NCBI RefSeq assembly: GCF_013114835.1
Contig: NZ_JAAVLW010000001.1
Span: 310,001-374,000 of the forward strand
Source of the DNA: Bradyrhizobium archetypum
GTDB lineage: Bacteria > Pseudomonadota > Alphaproteobacteria > Rhizobiales > Xanthobacteraceae
DNA length: 64,000 bases
Reading direction: 5' to 3'
The translations under genes and the position numbers were made by a program. The notes below the pieces were generated by a model. It was given only the letters and a program-made list of their open reading frames with translations. It searched no databases and was not told the origin of the DNA. Below are positions 54,282 to 63,666 of the stretch, piece after piece. The number at the start of each line of letters is the position of its first letter. Position 1 is the stretch's first letter.

Positions 54282-54989
54282 CTAGGCATCGAGCGCCTTG
54301 TACCTCCGGAAAATCCCCTCCTCGTTGAAAGGAATCCTTCGATCGCTTGCCAGATATGCCTTGATGTTCGGCCGCGCCGCGACGCGGTCGCGCAGCTCGA
54401 GCAGGCCGGGAACTTTGCGCTCGAAGGCCTTCATGCGTTTCGGGAAAGCGTAGCGCAGTCCCTCGATGATCTGGAACAGCGACAGGTCGACATAAGTCAG
54501 GCGACGGCCGGTGACGTAAGTCCCGCCATTGGCCTTCAGCAGTTCTTCAAAATAGTCCAGATATTTCGGCACGCGCGATTTCCAGAAATCCTCGGTCCGT
54601 TTCTTCGCCGGCGCCTTCTGGTCTTCGTAATAGAGCGAAGGCCCGAGCGGGTGATGGGTGTCGTGAATTTCGACCACCAGATCGGCGATCGTGAGCTGCA
54701 ACTGATGCACCCACAACTTGCCAGCCTCCGACTTCGGCGCCAGCCCGTGGCGCGATCCCAGATAAAGCAGAATGTTGGCGGTCTGCCCGATCACGAGCTT
54801 TCCGTCCTTAAGAAACGGCGGCGCGAACGGCGGCGTTCCCTTCCCTGCGTTCATCATTCGCATCATCGTAGCCATGCCGTTGCCGCGGCGCGCCACGTCG
54901 GCGTAGCGTGCGCCCGCCTCTTCGAGCGCGAGGCGGATATATTCGCCGCGGCCCTGTATCATCGGCCAGTAATAGAGCTCGTAAGGCAT
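54282..54989 (-). CDS. Glutathione S-transferase family protein
   Basis: 235 residues. The thioredoxin-like N-domain begins MPYELYYWPMIQGRGEYIRLALEEAGARY (Tyr6/Tyr7 catalytic region) and has the loop LPPPF-like PFAPPFLKDGKLVIGQTANILLYLG (cis-Pro and QT for glutathione). The helical C-domain includes LTYVDLSLFQIIEGLRYAFP (N-capping box). Overall similar to sigma/GSTs of bacteria. Monocistronic, substrate unknown. Confidence 0.9.
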   Translation of the reverse strand: MPYELYYWPMIQGRGEYIRLALEEAGARYADVARRGNGMATMMRMMNAGKGTPPFAPPFLKDGKLVIGQTANILLYLGSRHGLAPKSEAGKLWVHQLQLTIADLVVEIHDTHHPLGPSLYYEDQKAPAKKRTEDFWKSRVPKYLDYFEELLKANGGTYVTGRRLTYVDLSLFQIIEGLRYAFPKRMKAFERKVPGLLELRDRVAARPNIKAYLASDRRIPFNEEGIFRRYKALDA

Positions 54990-55083
54990 CGATCACACCT
55001 CCGCTGCCGGTTCGATTGCCATAACAAACCATCCCGCGGTCCGTTCGTCACGCGCTTCGGCGCGATCAATGCGCAAAGAAGAA

Positions 55084-55101
55084 GGCCGCCTGGCGGCGGC
55101 C
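55084..55101 (-). terminator. Hairpin terminator, probably of the lectin-like gene
   Basis: GGCCGCC-TGGC-GGCGGCC with a TTCTTCTTT run on the minus strand, located 147 bp beyond the stop of the gene at 55248. It could alternatively act as part of the nearby repeat. Confidence 0.55.
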
Positions 55102-55130
55102 TCGATCGCGAAATTTGGCAACGGCATCAG

Positions 55131-55210
55131 GGCGAGCGAAGCGAAGCAATCCATATCGCGGCATGCCGGACAGATGGATTGCTTCGTCGCTTCGCTTCTC
55201 GCAATAACGG
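55131..55210. repeat. Dispersed palindromic repeat, type A
   Basis: GCGAAGCAATCCAT (55141-55154) pairs with ATGGATTGCTTCG (55174-55186), and the outer arms GGGCGAGCGAAGC / GCTTCGCTTCTCGC are imperfect. Same family as 36481-36603. Confidence 0.85.
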
Positions 55211-55247
55211 ACTCAACTATTGCCGCTTCCCAGATTTATCAGGGCAA

Positions 55248-55928
55248 TCAGTTCGCCGCGAAGCAATAGAACAGACCGTCACCCCCGGTGCTCTTCAGGT
55301 CAGCCTGCGAGCAGCCGCCATCCGGGCCGCGCGAGGGGTGCGAAGAATTCCAGGACTTCGAGGCGTCGTCGTCGCGCAGGCCCATGCGGTCGGAATGACC
55401 GACCATCGCCGCACCTTGCGTCGAGCTCGTCCAGTTCTTGCAAGTGCGATCCTCGCCGGCTGCGAACGCGGTGCCGTCCGCTTGCGATCCGGTCAGCACG
55501 TCATGGCGATTGGGCGTATCGCCGCGGCCGTTGATGACCTCACCCTTCTCGCTGAGCGCAGTCTGCTTGGTGAGGCCGTTGGCGCCGTGCAATTCGCCGA
55601 CGTCCTTGGCGACCACCGCGCCTTTCGCATTCTTCCACGGCCCCTTGCCGATGCGATCGCGTGCATTGACGGCAGGCTGACCGTCGGCCGCTTGCGTCGA
55701 GAGGTAGGCGCGCCAGGTCTTGCCGCCCGCTCCGGCCGCCTGCGCCAACGTCTGGCAGTGATTGTCAGCGCCGGCGAGACCGCCGAGATTGCCGCCATTA
55801 CCGATGCCGTTGCTGGTCACGAAGAAGCTGGTATCGGCGGATTGCGCTCGTGCGGGCGCTGCTGAGACGACTGACATGACGGCAACCATCATGCAGGCCG
55901 GCGTGACGATCCTCGCAAGATTCTTCAT
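55248..55928 (-). CDS. Exported lectin-like protein
   Basis: 226 residues. Signal peptide MKNLARIVTPACMMVAVMSVVSAAPARAQ. The mature part SFFVTSNGIGNGGNLGGLAGADNHCQTLAQAAGAGGKTWRAYLSTQAADGQPAVNARDRIGKGPW has the C-type-lectin-like/COL-domain pattern and ends DDDASKSWNSSHPSRGPDGGCSQADLKSTGGDGLFYCFAAN. Three cysteines fit disulfides. Possibly a secreted carbohydrate-binding or matrix protein. Ends near a hairpin terminator. Confidence 0.85.
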   Translation of the reverse strand: MKNLARIVTPACMMVAVMSVVSAAPARAQSADTSFFVTSNGIGNGGNLGGLAGADNHCQTLAQAAGAGGKTWRAYLSTQAADGQPAVNARDRIGKGPWKNAKGAVVAKDVGELHGANGLTKQTALSEKGEVINGRGDTPNRHDVLTGSQADGTAFAAGEDRTCKNWTSSTQGAAMVGHSDRMGLRDDDASKSWNSSHPSRGPDGGCSQADLKSTGGDGLFYCFAAN

Positions 55929-56184
55929 CTGGTTTCTCCCTGTGCGTTTTTGTTCGTTGTCATCAACCCGATGCGACAGCCATTATTCCGATCGCGGTGA
56001 CCTCATCGTGAAATCAATAGACGAAGAACTCTCGTGTCGCGGACGCGGCGCGGCACGGAGTGACGCGACGCAGAGCCGGGATCCAAACCCCGCAAGGTCC
56101 CGCTCTGCGGCGCAGCGTACCGGACGATGCTCCGCATCGCCGAGAGAACGCTGCACCCGTTCGCGACCCGTGCCGCCCAAAGAA

Positions 56185-56217
56185 AAAGGCGCCGCGGAAC
56201 AAGCCGCAGCGCCTTTG
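56185..56217 (-). terminator. Terminator of the Tim44-domain gene
   Basis: On the minus strand AAAGGCGCTGCGG and CCGCGGCGCCTTT pair around CTTGTT, with a T-run TTTTTCTTT after the stem, 19 bp beyond the stop of the Tim44-like gene. Confidence 0.85.
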
Positions 56218-56235
56218 TCGCCTTTGTGAAGGCGA

Positions 56236-57201
56236 TTAGCTGGTCTGCTGGATCGCCGAGAGTTCCCAATCGCCGCCGCGCCGGCGGGCAAAGGTCCAGA
56301 CTTCGGTGACTTCGACCGGCGTCTCGCTGCCCGCGACCAGACGGCCGGTGGTGCGCTCCAGGGTCTTGTCGACCAGCGAGAACCGCATCGCCACGCTGGC
56401 GTAGTCGGTTTCGCCATCGCGCCAGGCTTCCGCGAGGTCGCCCTGCAGCAGCTTGACGTCGGACACCTTGTTGATGTCGTTGCGCGCCTTGTTCTCCTCG
56501 AGATCCTTGGAGAAATAGGACACCATCTCGGGCGTGGCCAGCGTATGAAGCTTTGCGACGTCCTCGTTCGACCATGCCGCCTGGATCTCGCCAAGCAGCC
56601 GCTCGAAGGCTTCGTAGTCAGCCGGCTGGATTTCCAGCGGCGGCTGGCTCGAGCCGAGCCCAAAGCCGCCCAGTCCGGAGCGGAAGCTGGTCTGGGCGCC
56701 GGGGCCTTCGGCAGGCCCGCCCGCATAGGCTGAAGCCGGCGTATGGCGGCGCTGCCACCACGACATCGCCAGCCGCACCACGATCACGATCAGGGCGATC
56801 TGCAGCAAGAGACCAATGATCGACGACAGGCCGCCGAGACCGGAGAACAATCCGCCGCCGAACAGCATACCGAGCAGGCCGGCACCGAGGAAGCCCGCGG
56901 CGAGGCCGCCGAGCATGCCCATGCCGGGCCGGTTGAAGAAGCCGCCCTTATTGGCCGCGGCCGGCGCGCCCGCTGCAGGGGTGCCAGGCTGGGTAAAGGT
57001 GCGGTTCATGGGTTGCGCCGTGCCCGGCGCGGTGGTCGTGCTCGGGGGCGCCGAATAGGTCCGCGATCCCCGCGAACCGGAGCTGCCGCCGCCGCCAACG
57101 CGGGCATCGGCCGCTTCGATTGTGATCGCCAGTGGAACCGCCACCGACAGGACGATGGCCATGGACCGTACAATTCCGCGCGCAGTCTGCGTGAAATTCA
57201 T
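56236..57201 (-). CDS. Tim44-like domain protein with signal/anchor
   Basis: 321 residues from MNFTQTARGIVRSMAIVLSVAVPLAITIEAADARV. A signal-like segment is followed by a Gly/Ser/Pro/Thr-rich linker. A hydrophobic region (GMGMLGGLAAGFLGAGLLGMLFGGGLFSGLGGLSSIIGLLLQIALIVIVVRLAM) and the C-terminal Tim44 domain (about 190-321, DYEAFERLLGEIQAAWSNEDVAKLHTLATPEMVSYFSKDLEENKA...) follow. Bacterial Tim44-domain proteins are envelope proteins of uncertain role. A strong terminator follows. Confidence 0.86.
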   Translation of the reverse strand: MNFTQTARGIVRSMAIVLSVAVPLAITIEAADARVGGGGSSGSRGSRTYSAPPSTTTAPGTAQPMNRTFTQPGTPAAGAPAAANKGGFFNRPGMGMLGGLAAGFLGAGLLGMLFGGGLFSGLGGLSSIIGLLLQIALIVIVVRLAMSWWQRRHTPASAYAGGPAEGPGAQTSFRSGLGGFGLGSSQPPLEIQPADYEAFERLLGEIQAAWSNEDVAKLHTLATPEMVSYFSKDLEENKARNDINKVSDVKLLQGDLAEAWRDGETDYASVAMRFSLVDKTLERTTGRLVAGSETPVEVTEVWTFARRRGGDWELSAIQQTS

Positions 57202-57368
57202 ATCTTTTTCCTCATTCCCCTCCATGGGGAAGTGCCCCTAAGATGGGCACCGCCAGCCAAAAGTGAAGCAAATACCGGGAACGGCGGCTGCGGCCCTCAG
57301 TCGCGGGGATGTGACGATTTGGCCGTCAACTCCGCATTCACCATGCGCCGCAGCTTTCGGCCAGGATT

Positions 57369-59933
57369 TCATGAGGCCGTCATCGTCTCCTTGACCTTCT
57401 CGACCAGCGCGGCGAGCGCGAACGGCTTAGGCAGGAAGGCGAACTGTTCGTTCTCCGGCAGGCTCTTGTCGAAGGCCTCCTCGGCATAGCCGGAGACAAA
57501 GATGATCTTGAGGTTCGGGTTCCGTTTGCGCATTTCGCGCAGCATCGTCGGGCCGTCCATTTCCGGCATGACCACGTCGGAGACGACAAGATCGACGGCG
57601 CCGTCCTTTTCGTCGAGCGCTTCCATCGCCTCGATTCCGTTGGAGGCCTCGATCACGCTGTAGCCGCGCGAACGAAGTCCGCGTGCGTTCAGCGAACGCA
57701 AGCCATCCTCGTCTTCCACCAGCAGGATGGTGCCCTGCCCGGTCAGATCGGGCCGCGGCTTCGGCTGCTCGGCCGTCCCTTCCTTGGCCGCACCGTTGGT
57801 TGCCTGCGCTTCCGGCTGTGCTTCCAGTTCGGGCCGATGACGCGGCAGGAAGATGCGGAAAGTGGTGCCTTCGCCGGGCGTGGAGTCGACATAGATGAAG
57901 CCGCCGGTCTGCTTGACGATGCCGTACACCGTAGAGAGGCCAAGGCCGGTGCCCTTGCCGACCTCCTTGGTCGAAAAGAACGGCTCGAAGATCTTGTCGA
58001 CGATGTCGGCCGGGATTCCGGTGCCGGTATCGGAAATGTCGATCCGCACGTAGTCGGCCGCCGGCATGCCCTTGTGCGAGAGCTGCGCGGCTTCATCCGC
58101 CGCGACATTAGCGGTTCTCACCGTCAGCTTGCCGCCATCGGGCATCGCGTCGCGGGCGTTGACTGCGAGATTGACGACCACCTGCTCAAACTGCGAGACG
58201 TCGACCTTCACCGGCCAGAGGTCGCGGCCATGCACGAGATCGAGCTTGACCTTCTCGCCGATCAGGCGGCGCAGCAGCATGGTGAGGTCGGAAAGCGCGT
58301 CGCCGAGGTCGAGCACCTGCGGCCGCAGCGTCTGGCGGCGCGAGAACGCAAGCAGTTGCCGCACCAGCGTCGCGGCGCGGGTCGCATTCTGCTTGATCTG
58401 CATGATGTCCTGGAACGACGGATCGGTCGGCTTGTGCGCGTTCAACAGGAAATCGTTCGCCATCATGATGGCGGACAGCACGTTGTTGAAGTCGTGCGCG
58501 ATGCCGCCGGCCAGTTGGCCGACCATGTCCATCTTCTGCGACTGGTTGATCTGGTTTTCCAGCGTGCGCCGCTCGGTGGTCTCGAGCAGATAGACAATGG
58601 CGGCTTCGGTGTCGCGCTCGTCCTCCTCGACCGCGGTGACGAAGAACTGCCCCCAGCGTTCCTTGGCGCCGTCCAGCATGACTTCAACTGGCGCAATGTC
58701 GCCCTGCCCCTCGGCGGCCTGGTTGATCGCCGAGATCAGCAGGCTGCGGTCGCGCGCGTTCACGGTGCGGAAGATCGACTTGTTGGCTGCGCCGTCCGAG
58801 CCCAGACTTTGCGCGAGCTTGGCGAAGCGCGCATTGGCGCGCACCACCGTGCCGCCACGGTCTACCGTCGCAATCGCCATCGGCGTATGATCGAAGAACC
58901 GCATGAAGCGGACTTCGGCAGCGCGTTCGGGGTCGGAATGCTCGTCGCGGGTGCGGCTGATCACGAGCGTGCGCGACGAACCCGGCGATCCGTCGGCTCC
59001 GAAGGCGAGCTTGTGATAGAGCCGCACCGGCATGGTCTTGCCGCCGCGCATCCGCAGGTCGATGTCGAACACCTCGGTTTTGACCTCGCCCGGCACCGCC
59101 ACGATCGACGTCAGGAGCGCAGCGCCGTCGCCGGAAACGATATCGGTAAGCCTCAGCCCGCCGGACCCGATCTCGGCGAGATCGTAATCGAGCCAGTTCG
59201 CCAGCGTGGCGTTGACATAGATGACGTCGCCGACCGGATTGACCGAGAAGAACCCGCATGGCGCATGGTCGAGATATTCGATCGCGTGCTGCAGCTCCCG
59301 GAACACGTCTTCCTGGCGCTCACGGTCCCGCGTGATGTCGGCGATCGACCACACCGCGTATTTTGCTTCGCGCTTGCTCTGGCCGAGCGGACGAACCCGC
59401 ATCCGCAGCCAGCGGCCCTGGGCACCATCGGCACCCGCGATGCGGACCTCCTCCTGCTGCCGCTTGCCTTCACGCGCCGCCTTGAGCAGCCGGAACACGG
59501 CTTCGGAGACGTCCGGGTTGCCGATGAAGACGCGTTCGACGGGCCGCACGTCCTGGGGGCTCGCAGCGCCCGTCAGCGCCAGATAGGCCGCGTTGGAATA
59601 GACCACATGGCCCTTGGGATCGGTGACCGCCAGGCCGTCATAGGCGTGATCGGCGATGCGGCCCATCACCGGGTCGTCGGCGGCGCGGTCGGTGAAGCGG
59701 ATGATACCGGCAGCGAAGGCAAACAGATTGAACAGGCCGACCATGGCCAAAAGCGCCAGCACGCCGAGGATATAGGGCTGTGCCTGGGCGCGGCCGATGG
59801 TCATCAGCGCCACCGCGACCGCGATGATGCCGGCCGCCACCAGCAGTACCAGCACGATGCTACCGCCGCGCCGCGCCGGTTCATGAGCCGCAAAGCGCTC
59901 GGTCGGCGGATGGCTGTCAATTTCGACGGTCAT
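57369..59933 (-). CDS. cckA: CckA-type hybrid sensor histidine kinase
   Basis: 854 residues from [14 protein letters not shown]. Two transmembrane helices (about 25-80), tandem PAS domains (about 85-440), a HisKA domain with the phosphorylated His in [18 protein letters not shown], and a HATPase domain ([39 protein letters not shown]). A receiver follows at the C-terminus ([44 protein letters not shown]). This order is that of CckA, which phosphorylates CtrA through ChpT. It is 155 bp downstream of flhB on the same strand. A site matching the CtrA consensus lies before the flagellar operon. Confidence 0.9.
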   Translation of the reverse strand: MTVEIDSHPPTERFAAHEPARRGGSIVLVLLVAAGIIAVAVALMTIGRAQAQPYILGVLALLAMVGLFNLFAFAAGIIRFTDRAADDPVMGRIADHAYDGLAVTDPKGHVVYSNAAYLALTGAASPQDVRPVERVFIGNPDVSEAVFRLLKAAREGKRQQEEVRIAGADGAQGRWLRMRVRPLGQSKREAKYAVWSIADITRDRERQEDVFRELQHAIEYLDHAPCGFFSVNPVGDVIYVNATLANWLDYDLAEIGSGGLRLTDIVSGDGAALLTSIVAVPGEVKTEVFDIDLRMRGGKTMPVRLYHKLAFGADGSPGSSRTLVISRTRDEHSDPERAAEVRFMRFFDHTPMAIATVDRGGTVVRANARFAKLAQSLGSDGAANKSIFRTVNARDRSLLISAINQAAEGQGDIAPVEVMLDGAKERWGQFFVTAVEEDERDTEAAIVYLLETTERRTLENQINQSQKMDMVGQLAGGIAHDFNNVLSAIMMANDFLLNAHKPTDPSFQDIMQIKQNATRAATLVRQLLAFSRRQTLRPQVLDLGDALSDLTMLLRRLIGEKVKLDLVHGRDLWPVKVDVSQFEQVVVNLAVNARDAMPDGGKLTVRTANVAADEAAQLSHKGMPAADYVRIDISDTGTGIPADIVDKIFEPFFSTKEVGKGTGLGLSTVYGIVKQTGGFIYVDSTPGEGTTFRIFLPRHRPELEAQPEAQATNGAAKEGTAEQPKPRPDLTGQGTILLVEDEDGLRSLNARGLRSRGYSVIEASNGIEAMEALDEKDGAVDLVVSDVVMPEMDGPTMLREMRKRNPNLKIIFVSGYAEEAFDKSLPENEQFAFLPKPFALAALVEKVKETMTAS

Positions 59934-60087
59934 AGAAAAGGCGCCGCCTTTCGGCATGGAAGGGGTGACGCGCCGGGTTGCGCGCCCCTCCTGAGTGCCT
60001 GAATCGGACCCGCAAGCGCAAGTCCATCAGGCAGCAATTTGACATATTGAAGGTATTTCAAGGGGATTTCTGGCTGTTCCCTCGCAT

Positions 60088-61155
60088 TCACCGCCCGGAA
60101 AGCCCACTCTTCAGGCGCATGACGTAGCCGATGATCTCGGCGACCGCGTGATAGTGCTCGACCGGAATCTCCTCGTCGATATCGACGGTGGCATAGAGCG
60201 CACGCGCCAGCGGCACGTTCTCGACGATGGGAATGTCGTGCTTTTTGGCGATTTCCCTGATCTTGAAGGCGATGTTGTCGACCCCCTTGGCGACGCAGAC
60301 GGGCGCCGCCATGCCGCGATCGTAGGACAGCGCCACCGAATAGTGGGTCGGGTTGGTGATGACCACGCTGGCATTGGGAACGGCGGCCATCATGCGTTTC
60401 TTCATCCGCTGGACCCGCAACTGGCGGATGCGGCCCTTGATGTGGGGATCGCCTTCCGACTGCTTGAACTCGTCCTTGATTTCCTGCAGCGACATCTTCT
60501 GCCGCTCGAACCATTGCCGGTACTGGAAGAAATAGTCGGCGATCGCGACCGCGGCCAGCATCGCTGCTACCGCGCCCATGAGCTGCAGCGTCAGATTGGT
60601 GGTGACCCCGAGGATCGCCGAGGGATCGAACATCAGGAATGATTCCAGCCGGTGTCGTTCGGGCCACAGCACCGCCATCATGACGGCACCGAGCGCGATC
60701 AGCTTGAATATTCCCTTGGCGAAATTCGCCACCGCCTGCTTGCCGAAGATACGTTTCAGCCCGGCGCCGGGAGAGACCTTGCTGAACTTCGGCTTCAGCG
60801 ATTCCGACGACCACACCAGGCGATGCTGGATCATGTTGCCGGCGATCGCGGCGAGCGCCAGCATCAGCAGCGGCACGCCGATTGCGCCGAGAACGGCATA
60901 GCCGAGCGTGTTGCCGAGCGCGAGCAGTGCTGCGCCGTCGGTGCGAAGCTGGCCTGCATTGGCGATCAGGTTGCGCAATGGCGTCAGGATGCCGCCGCCG
61001 ATCGATCCCGAGAATGTCGACAAGATCAGCGTGCCGCCCGCAATGATGAACCAGGTATTGACCTCCTGGCTCTTGGCGACGTCACCCTTGGCAAGCGCAT
61101 CGTCGAGACGTTTTTGCGTAGGGTCTTCTGTTTTGTCGTCGCTATCGTCGGCCAT
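60088..61155 (-). CDS. flhB: Flagellar export gate protein FlhB
   Basis: 355 residues, inner-membrane switch protein of the flagellar type III export apparatus. Four membrane segments (about 34-55, 85-105, 145-165 and 185-210) and a cytoplasmic domain with the autocleavage motif NPTH (268-271, VVITNPTHYSVAL). The N-terminus DDKTEDPTQKRLDDALAKGDV is typical. Last gene of the flagellar run, 69 bp after fliR with a palindromic repeat in between. Confidence 0.95.
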   Translation of the reverse strand: MADDSDDKTEDPTQKRLDDALAKGDVAKSQEVNTWFIIAGGTLILSTFSGSIGGGILTPLRNLIANAGQLRTDGAALLALGNTLGYAVLGAIGVPLLMLALAAIAGNMIQHRLVWSSESLKPKFSKVSPGAGLKRIFGKQAVANFAKGIFKLIALGAVMMAVLWPERHRLESFLMFDPSAILGVTTNLTLQLMGAVAAMLAAVAIADYFFQYRQWFERQKMSLQEIKDEFKQSEGDPHIKGRIRQLRVQRMKKRMMAAVPNASVVITNPTHYSVALSYDRGMAAPVCVAKGVDNIAFKIREIAKKHDIPIVENVPLARALYATVDIDEEIPVEHYHAVAEIIGYVMRLKSGLSGR

Positions 61156-61177
61156 CGCGGCACTCTAGTCTTTCTTT

Positions 61178-61223
61178 GAGCATGATCTTCGGAAACCCGG
61201 CACCCGCTTTTCCGGATCATGCT
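61178..61223. repeat. Dispersed palindromic repeat, type D
   Basis: AGCATGATC...TTCGGAAA and TTTTCCGGATCATGCT are complementary arms in the gap between fliR and flhB. The GCATGATC...GGAAA pattern is a familiar Bradyrhizobium intergenic palindrome. Confidence 0.7.
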
Positions 61224-61994
61224 TCATTTCAGCGGCGTCAGCTCGTGCATTACGCCGATGAAGTAATTGAGATAAGTCGACATCATTCCGGTGAGAACGA
61301 GGGCGAAGATCAGGAAGCCCGCCATGATCGAGAGCGGCACGCCGACGAAATAGACCTGCATCGCCGGCATCAACCGCGCCAGCACGCCAAGCCCGATATT
61401 GAAGACGAGGCCGAATACCAGGAACGGCGCCGAGAGCTGCATGCCAATCTTGAAGGCGGTGGCGAAGGCGCGCGTGGCAAGCGCCGCCACATCGCCGCTC
61501 GGCATCAGTTCTCCCGGCGCGAAGATCCGGTAACTCTCATTCAGCGCGGCAATGACGAGGTGATGGGTGTCGGTGGCAAACAACAGCGTCATGCCTAGGA
61601 TGGAGAGGAAGTTGCCGATCAGCACGCCCTGCTGCCCTTGCGTCGGATCGACAGCGGTGACGAAGCCGAGGCCGAGCTGCTGGGCGATCACCGAGCCCGC
61701 CACCGACAGCGCCGCCAGCGTGACGCGCGCGGTGGCGCCGAGCACGATGCCGATGGCGATCTCGTGCACCAGGAGCACGCCGAGCGCGGCCATCGACGTC
61801 AGGTCGACCTGGTAGGCGGTACGATGCAGCGGCAGGATAATCAGCGTCAGCAGCAGCGCGATCGCGAGCTTGATGCGGACCGGGATGTTGCTCTCGCCGA
61901 ACCCCGGCAACAGCATCACCATCGCTCCCACGCGGGCAAACACCAGCATGAAGGTGGCGGCAAGGGCCGGCAGTAGCGATATGTCGACGCGCAT
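61224..61994 (-). CDS. fliR: Flagellar export gate protein FliR
   Basis: 256 residues with six hydrophobic segments, component of the type III export gate with FliP and FliQ. MRVDISLLPALAATFMLVFARVGAMVMLLPGFGESNIPVRIKLAIALLLTLIILP is typical. The C-terminal LVFNIGLGVLARLMPAMQVYFVGVPLSIMAGFLIF is the conserved end. Starts 14 bp after the fliQ stop. Confidence 0.95.
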   Translation of the reverse strand: MRVDISLLPALAATFMLVFARVGAMVMLLPGFGESNIPVRIKLAIALLLTLIILPLHRTAYQVDLTSMAALGVLLVHEIAIGIVLGATARVTLAALSVAGSVIAQQLGLGFVTAVDPTQGQQGVLIGNFLSILGMTLLFATDTHHLVIAALNESYRIFAPGELMPSGDVAALATRAFATAFKIGMQLSAPFLVFGLVFNIGLGVLARLMPAMQVYFVGVPLSIMAGFLIFALVLTGMMSTYLNYFIGVMHELTPLK

Positions 61995-62008
61995 TTATTC
62001 ACAATGCA

Positions 62009-62272
62009 TCAACCGCCTATGATTCGCGACGATATCCGCATCATGTGCCCGTGCAGCGAATCCGCCATGAACGGTAACGCGAGCAATAACGTAACGAAGA
62101 TCGCGAGAATCTTCGGCACGAAGATCAGCGTCTGTTCCTGGATCTGGGTCAGCGCCTGGAACAGCGAAACGACGACGCCGACCACAAGACCAATCACCAT
62201 CAAGGGCGACGAGACCACCACGATGGTCCAGATCGCATCGCGCGCCACGTCGAGGGTTTCAGCACCGGTCAT
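62009..62272 (-). CDS. fliQ: Flagellar export gate protein FliQ
   Basis: 87 residues from MTGAETLDVARDAIWTI (the ATG at 62272). Two membrane helices (about 14-36 and 48-68) with the connecting loop TQIQEQTLIFVPKI typical of FliQ. An in-frame start at 62308 lies within the repeat before it and is not used. Between fliE and fliQ there is a dispersed palindrome. Confidence 0.94.
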   Translation of the reverse strand: MTGAETLDVARDAIWTIVVVSSPLMVIGLVVGVVVSLFQALTQIQEQTLIFVPKILAIFVTLLLALPFMADSLHGHMMRISSRIIGG

Positions 62273-62300
62273 TATTGTGTTCTCGCTTGCTTTCACTTGC

Positions 62301-62383
62301 ACCGTCATTCCGGGGCGATACGAAGCATCGAACCCGGAATCTCGAGATCCCGGGTCTGGTCCTTCGGACCATCCCGGGATGAC
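62301..62383. repeat. Dispersed palindromic repeat, type B
   Basis: CCGTCATTCCGGGG (62301-62314) faces CCGGGATGACG (62373-62383), with inner GAATCTCGAGATCCC and GGTCCTTCGGACC hairpins. It fills the fliE-fliQ gap, so it is transcribed within the operon. Confidence 0.88.
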
Positions 62384-62396
62384 GCCCCAAGGGACG

Positions 62397-62708
62397 TCAG
62401 ATCGGCATCTTCATGATGTCTTCATAGGACTGGATCACGCGGTCGCGCACCGACACCAGCGTGGAAACCGCGACATCGGTTTCGGCCACCGCGGTCACGA
62501 CGTCCATGACATTGGCCTTGCCGGAGGTCATCGCCATGGTCTGGGCATCGGATTTCTTGCCGGCATCCAGCACACTTCCGACCGCGTCCTTGAGCAGCGC
62601 GCTGAAGGACGGGCCGCCGGCGGCCTGCTTGCCCTTCTCGGCGCCGCCGGATTCCATGATGCGCGAAAGCGCGGCGTAGGCATTTGCTGCAACGGTCGGT
62701 GACGCCAT
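62397..62708 (-). CDS. fliE: Flagellar hook-basal body protein FliE
   Basis: 103 residues. Adaptor between the MS ring and the rod. The C-terminal helix (VMDVVTAVAETDVAVSTLVSVRDRVIQSYEDIMKMPI) is the conserved FliE end. The GGPSFSALLKDAVGSVLDAGKKSDAQ region is typical. Starts 16 bp after the flgC stop. Confidence 0.94.
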   Translation of the reverse strand: MASPTVAANAYAALSRIMESGGAEKGKQAAGGPSFSALLKDAVGSVLDAGKKSDAQTMAMTSGKANVMDVVTAVAETDVAVSTLVSVRDRVIQSYEDIMKMPI

Positions 62709-62724
62709 TTTCTATGGTTCCTGT

Positions 62725-63150
62725 TCAGGCCTTGAGGATGTCGAGCGTGCGTTGAATCATGCGCCGCGTGGCGCTGATGATGTTGAGGTTGGCTTCATAG
62801 GAGCGCTGCGCTTCGCGCATGTCGGTCATTTCGACCAGCGGATTGACGTTCGGATATTTGACGTTGCCGGCCGCGTCCGCCGCCGGATTGCTCGGCTCAT
62901 GCTTGACGCGAAACGCCGACTGATCGGCTCTGACTTTGCCGAGCGTCACCACGCGCGCATCCATCGTGCGATCGAGCGCGGACGAAAATGTCGGCACCTT
63001 GCGGCGATAGGGATCGCCGCCCGCGGTCGGCGCCGTGGAATCCGCATTGGCGATGTTTTCCGAAATCACCCGCATCCGCCCCGCCTGTGCGCGCAGGCCG
63101 GAGGTCGCGATGCTCATCGAGCGGGCGAAATCGCTTCCATCATCTGCCAT
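62725..63150 (-). CDS. flgC: Flagellar proximal rod protein FlgC
   Basis: 141 residues with the flagellar rod N-terminal motif (MSIATSGLRAQAGRMRVISENIANADST) and the C-terminal motif (MTDMREAQRSYEANLNIISATRRMIQRTLDILKA). The middle carries YRRKVPTFSSALDRTMDARVV. 27 bp after flgB. Confidence 0.95.
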   Translation of the reverse strand: MADDGSDFARSMSIATSGLRAQAGRMRVISENIANADSTAPTAGGDPYRRKVPTFSSALDRTMDARVVTLGKVRADQSAFRVKHEPSNPAADAAGNVKYPNVNPLVEMTDMREAQRSYEANLNIISATRRMIQRTLDILKA

Positions 63151-63177
63151 GATCTACTTTCTCCTAATCGCGGCGCG

Positions 63178-63588
63178 TCAGCGCTTTCCGATCGCGGTTT
63201 TGAGCAGGCCGAGGCTGCGGGTGTAGAGCGATGTGGCGGCTGCGTAGTCCATCTGGTTGGCCGAGACCTTCAGCATCTGGTCTTCCAGATTGACCGAATT
63301 GCCGGCAGGCTTGGTCAGGAAGCCGCTCCTGCCGCCGTCACCCCTGAAGCTCGGCGCGCCGCCGGACACGCCGATATGGGTGGCGCTGGTGCGCGTCATG
63401 GCGAGCGAGCCCATCGTGCCGCCGACGTCGGCGCCCTTGTTGTCGAACTTCGGCTCGACCAGGTCGCTCGGCCTGAAATTCGGGGTGTTGGCGTTGGACA
63501 CATTTTCGGCGAGCACGCGCTGGCGCTCCTGGTGCCACTGCATCTTGGTGCGCAGCGCCGACAGGATCGGAAGATCGTTGATGGCCAT
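63178..63588 (-). CDS. flgB: Flagellar proximal rod protein FlgB
   Basis: 136 residues. MAINDLPILSALRTKMQWHQERQRVLAENVSNANTPNFRPSDL is the rod-protein opening, and the end DQMLKVSANQMDYAAATSLYTRSLGLLKTAIGKR is typical FlgB. First gene of the flgB-flgC-fliE-fliQ-fliR-flhB run. A CtrA-type box lies 64 bp upstream. Confidence 0.95.
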   Translation of the reverse strand: MAINDLPILSALRTKMQWHQERQRVLAENVSNANTPNFRPSDLVEPKFDNKGADVGGTMGSLAMTRTSATHIGVSGGAPSFRGDGGRSGFLTKPAGNSVNLEDQMLKVSANQMDYAAATSLYTRSLGLLKTAIGKR

Positions 63589-63651
63589 CGAGCTGTTCCC
63601 CGTTAACCTCTGGCTGCGCCGCGAGGTAGGCAGAATTTGCCCGGTGTATGG

Positions 63652-63666
63652 TTAACGGCCGGTTAA
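63652..63666. promoter_or_regulatory. CtrA-type box upstream of flgB
   Basis: TTAA-N7-TTAA (TTAACGGCCGGTTAA), an exact match of the CtrA consensus, 64 bp before the flgB ATG. Further TTAA words lie at 63748-63751 and near 63817-63824. CtrA control of flagellar genes is established in alphaproteobacteria. Confidence 0.75.

Noticed and set aside
54273..55865. 530-codon plus-strand frame
   Set aside because: It covers the antisense of the GST and lectin-like genes and the repeat between them, with no coherent domain.
57837..60002. 721-codon frame opposite to cckA
   Set aside because: The minus strand encodes all kinase and receiver motifs in one frame. The opposite frame is arginine/histidine/valine-rich shadow.
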